A DNA stretch of 6,774 bases, from assembly GCA_003563455.1 (NCBI GenBank), contig PWRV01000285.1, forward strand, positions 1 through 6,774, read 5' to 3'. The notes under the pieces were generated by a model. It did not search any database and had not been told where the DNA came from. It saw nothing but the letters and a program-made list of their open reading frames with translations. Made by a program: the position numbers and the translations under genes. This DNA is from Thioalkalivibrio sp. (GTDB taxonomy: Bacteria; Pseudomonadota; Gammaproteobacteria; Ectothiorhodospirales; Ectothiorhodospiraceae). Below, piece after piece: positions 4,118-6,774 of the stretch (position 1 is its first letter; each line of letters starts with the position of its first letter).

Positions 4118-6774
4118 ATGAAACTGATCAAAAAGTCCGATCCCGTCTCCGCCGCTGAATCACCTTCGGCGGGCCGTAATGCCGACGGCAAGGGGGTTTC
4201 ACTGGACCGCCGGGCATTCCTGCGCAATGCCGGCCTGACCGCCGGCGGATTGGCTCTGGCAAGCCAGGTGACCCCGGGACTGGTTCGGCAGGCCGAGGCG
4301 GAAGGCCCGGTATCCGCCAACGGCGAGGTGCAGACCAGGCGCACGGTCTGTGGCCACTGTTCGGTCGGTTGCGGCATCTACGCTGAGGTCAAGGATGGTG
4401 TCTGGGTCGGGCAGGAACCTGCATTCGACCATCCGTTCTGCCTCGGTGGGCACTGCGCCAAGGGTGCGGCGGTGCGCGACCACGGGCACGGCGAGCGACG
4501 CCTGAAGTACCCGATGAAGATGGTTGACGGCCAGTGGAAGCGGATCTCCTGGGACCAGGCCATCGAGGAAATCGGCGACAAGATGCTGGAAATCCGGGAG
4601 AAATCCGGTCCGGATTCGGTGCAGTGGCTGGGCTCGGCCAAGTTCAACAACGAGCAGGCCTACCTGTTTCGCAAGATGGCGGCCCTGTGGGGCAGCAACA
4701 ACGTCGATCACCAGGCACGGATCTGCCATTCGACGACAGTCGCCGGCGTGGCCAATACCTGGGGCTACGGCGCGATGACCAACTCCTACAACGACATCCT
4801 GAAGAGCAAGTCGATCCTGATCATCGGCGGCAATCCGGCCGAGGCACACCCGGTGTCGATGCAGTTCGTGCTGCGCGCGAAGGAGAACGGCGCGAAGCTG
4901 CTGGTCATCGACCCGCGCTTCTCGCGTACCGCAGCCCATGCGGATCAATTCGTGCGCCTGCGCCCGGGTTCCGATATCGCGGTGATGTACGGGATGCTCT
5001 GGCACATCTTCGAAAACGGCTGGGAAGACAAGGAGTTCATCGAGCAGCGCGTGTGGGGCATGGACCAGATCCGTGAAGAGATGGCGCGCTGGACCCCCGA
5101 GGAGGTCGAGCGGGTATCCGGTGTGGACCGCGAGACCTTGTACGAGGCGACCCGCCTGATGGCGGAGAACCGTCCCGGCACCTTCGTCTGGTGCATGGGT
5201 GGCACGCAGCACACGATCGGCAACAACTTCACACGCCTGTACAGCATCGTTCAGCTGGCGCTGGGCAACATGGGCAGGGAAGGGGGCGGAACCAACATCT
5301 TCCGTGGCCACGACAACGTCCAGGGCGCGACCGACTTCGGCGTGCTTTCCGACAACCTGCCCGGGTACTACGGCCTGTCCGAGGCGGCCTGGCGGCATTG
5401 GGCGGCGGTCTGGGATCTCGACTTTGACGAACTCGCAGCTCGCTTCGCACAGGATACCTACCCGGAGCGGGGTGGTCCTGACACCAAACCGATGTTCACG
5501 GCCGGTATTCCGGTGTCGCGCTGGATCGACGGCGTGCTCGAGGACAGCGACCAGATCGTACAGCCGGACAACCTCCGTGCGATGGTGTTCTGGGGACATG
5601 CGCCGAACTCCCAGGTGCGCGGCCCCGAGATGAAGAAGGCCTTCGAGAAGCTGGACATGCTGGTGGTCGTCGACCCGTTCCCCACCGTCTCCGCAGTGAT
5701 GCACGACCGCAAGGAGAACACCTACCTGCTGCCCGCGACCACGCAGTTCGAGACATACGGCTCGCTGACTGCTTCGAACCGCTCGGTGCAGTGGCGTGAC
5801 AAGGTCATTGATCCGCTGTTCGACTCGCGTCCCGACCACGTGATCATGTACAAGCTGGCGACGAAGCTGGGGTTTGCCGACGACCTGACCAAGAACATCC
5901 AGGTGAACGGTGACGAGCCGCTGATCGAGGACATCGTGCGCGAGTACACCCGCGGCATGTGGTCCATTGGCTACAGTGGCATGACCCCGGAACGCCTGAA
6001 GACGCATCAGCAGAACTGGCACACCTTCAACACAACCACGCTGCGTGCCGAGGGTGGCCCGGTTCACAACGAGTTCTACGGGTTGCCGTGGCCCTGCTGG
6101 GGCACGCCGGAGATGAAGCACCCCGGTACCGCGAACCTCTACGATACCAGCCTTCCCGTCGCGGACGGCGGGCTGAATTTCCGCGAGAACTTCGGTACCG
6201 AGCGCGACGGCGACGATCTGCTGGCCGAGGGTTCGTATCCGGTCGGATCGGATATCGAGGGCGGGCACCCGCGCTTTACCGCGGACCTGCTCAAGCAACT
6301 CGGGTGGTGGGACGAACTGACCGATGAAGAGAAGGAACTCGCCGACGGCAAGGCCTGGAACTACGATCGCTCGGGCGGGATCATTCGCGTCGCGATCAAG
6401 CACGGCTGCGCGCCATTCGGGAATGCCAAGGCCCGCTGCGTTGCCTGGAACTTCCCGGATCCGGTCCCGATTCACCGTGAACCGCTCTATACCAGCCGCT
6501 ACGACCTGGTGGCGAACTACCCGACCTACGAGGACCGGCGCGGTTTCTTCCGGTTGCCGACCCGTTACGAGTCGGTCCAGGCCACCGATTTCAGCGACGA
6601 CTATCCGCTGATCCACACGAGCGGGCGGCTCGTGGAATACGAGGGTGGCGGTGATGAAACCCGTTCCAACCCATGGCTCGCGGAACTCCAGCAGGAGATG
6701 TTCGCCGAGATCAACCCGGTGGACGCGAACAACGCCGGGGTCCGCGACGGTCAGGACATCTGGCTGGAAAGCCC
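4118..6774 (+). CDS. fdhA: Formate dehydrogenase catalytic (alpha) subunit, Tat-exported, Cys-type; 3' end missing
   Basis: The molybdopterin oxidoreductase subunit that oxidises formate to CO2 (or the reverse) at a Mo- or W-bis-MGD centre. 885 complete codons are visible with no stop before the edge; family members run to roughly 950 residues or more, so the end of the C-terminal cofactor domain is missing. Domains: Tat signal (R31-R-A-F-L-R36 plus hydrophobic stretch to about 55); [4Fe-4S] domain with C78-x2-C81-x3-C85 and C113, then K115, the usual electron-relay lysine; molybdopterin core; MGD-binding C-terminal domain from about 829. Active-site residues are C203-H204 in VDHQARICHSTTVAG, where FdnG/FdhF carry selenocysteine, and R396 in FRGHDNVQG. 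The GHxNVQG form resembles FdnG, the periplasm-facing enzyme. Start: ATG 4118 with AGGAG nine bases upstream. Metal (Mo or W) cannot be told. Electron-transfer beta and cytochrome gamma subunits are expected next. Confidence 0.93.
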   Translation, partial: MKLIKKSDPVSAAESPSAGRNADGKGVSLDRRAFLRNAGLTAGGLALASQVTPGLVRQAEAEGPVSANGEVQTRRTVCGHCSVGCGIYAEVKDGVWVGQEPAFDHPFCLGGHCAKGAAVRDHGHGERRLKYPMKMVDGQWKRISWDQAIEEIGDKMLEIREKSGPDSVQWLGSAKFNNEQAYLFRKMAALWGSNNVDHQARICHSTTVAGVANTWGYGAMTNSYNDILKSKSILIIGGNPAEAHPVSMQFVLRAKENGAKLLVIDPRFSRTAAHADQFVRLRPGSDIAVMYGMLWHIFENGWEDKEFIEQRVWGMDQIREEMARWTPEEVERVSGVDRETLYEATRLMAENRPGTFVWCMGGTQHTIGNNFTRLYSIVQLALGNMGREGGGTNIFRGHDNVQGATDFGVLSDNLPGYYGLSEAAWRHWAAVWDLDFDELAARFAQDTYPERGGPDTKPMFTAGIPVSRWIDGVLEDSDQIVQPDNLRAMVFWGHAPNSQVRGPEMKKAFEKLDMLVVVDPFPTVSAVMHDRKENTYLLPATTQFETYGSLTASNRSVQWRDKVIDPLFDSRPDHVIMYKLATKLGFADDLTKNIQVNGDEPLIEDIVREYTRGMWSIGYSGMTPERLKTHQQNWHTFNTTTLRAEGGPVHNEFYGLPWPCWGTPEMKHPGTANLYDTSLPVADGGLNFRENFGTERDGDDLLAEGSYPVGSDIEGGHPRFTADLLKQLGWWDELTDEEKELADGKAWNYDRSGGIIRVAIKHGCAPFGNAKARCVAWNFPDPVPIHREPLYTSRYDLVANYPTYEDRRGFFRLPTRYESVQATDFSDDYPLIHTSGRLVEYEGGGDETRSNPWLAELQQEMFAEINPVDANNAGVRDGQDIWLES

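Noticed and set aside
4199..6616. Very long minus-strand open frame (805 codons) opposite the FDH gene
   Set aside because: The + strand encodes an unmistakable FDH alpha subunit throughout. The antisense product has no family features and is explained by codon bias.

Overview
The window is a high-GC formate dehydrogenase (FDH) gene cluster. All real genes are on the + strand. The organism is probably a proteobacterium, likely a gammaproteobacterium of the Chromatiales/Ectothiorhodospiraceae kind. This rests on base composition, strong Shine-Dalgarno sites, Tat signals and this gene content; no marker in the window fixes the taxonomy.

Layout: (1) bases 1-51 hold what looks like the last codons of an upstream gene, whose stop overlaps the next start as ATGA. 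(2) 48-578 is a DUF3305-type protein and 601-1260 (GTG start) a DUF3306-type protein, 22 bases apart. (3) 1352-2989 encodes a 545-residue cytoplasmic multi-cluster iron-sulfur protein with two ferredoxin-like regions and two C-terminal CxxC pairs. (4) 2990-3142 is the longest intergenic stretch and is locally AT-rich. It contains a good match to a sigma-54 (-24/-12) promoter directly in front of the next gene. (5) 3143-3739 is a TorD/DmsD-family chaperone. (6) 3827-4051 is a 74-residue Tat-signal protein of the small family found beside FDH genes. (7) 4118 to the window end is the FDH catalytic subunit, Tat-targeted, with cysteine instead of selenocysteine at the active site; its C-terminus lies beyond the edge.

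How they may work together: the catalytic subunit resembles periplasm-facing respiratory FDH (FdnG type), so it should be loaded with Mo/W-bis-MGD and [4Fe-4S] in the cytoplasm and exported folded. The TorD-like chaperone is the likely proofreading partner. The small Tat protein is probably co-exported or assembled with it. The DUF3305, DUF3306 and iron-sulfur proteins have no export signals, so a cytoplasmic role in maturation or a separate redox role is more plausible than direct electron transfer from a periplasmic enzyme. FDH beta and gamma subunits are expected downstream but are not in the window.

The points most worth checking are the sigma-54-like promoter that could split the cluster into two transcription units, the incomplete cysteine set in the first ferredoxin region of the iron-sulfur protein, and two perfect GC-rich hairpins flanking the small Tat gene. 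I see no CRISPR, mobile element, tRNA or rRNA. The cluster type is known in outline, so I do not claim a wholly new system.
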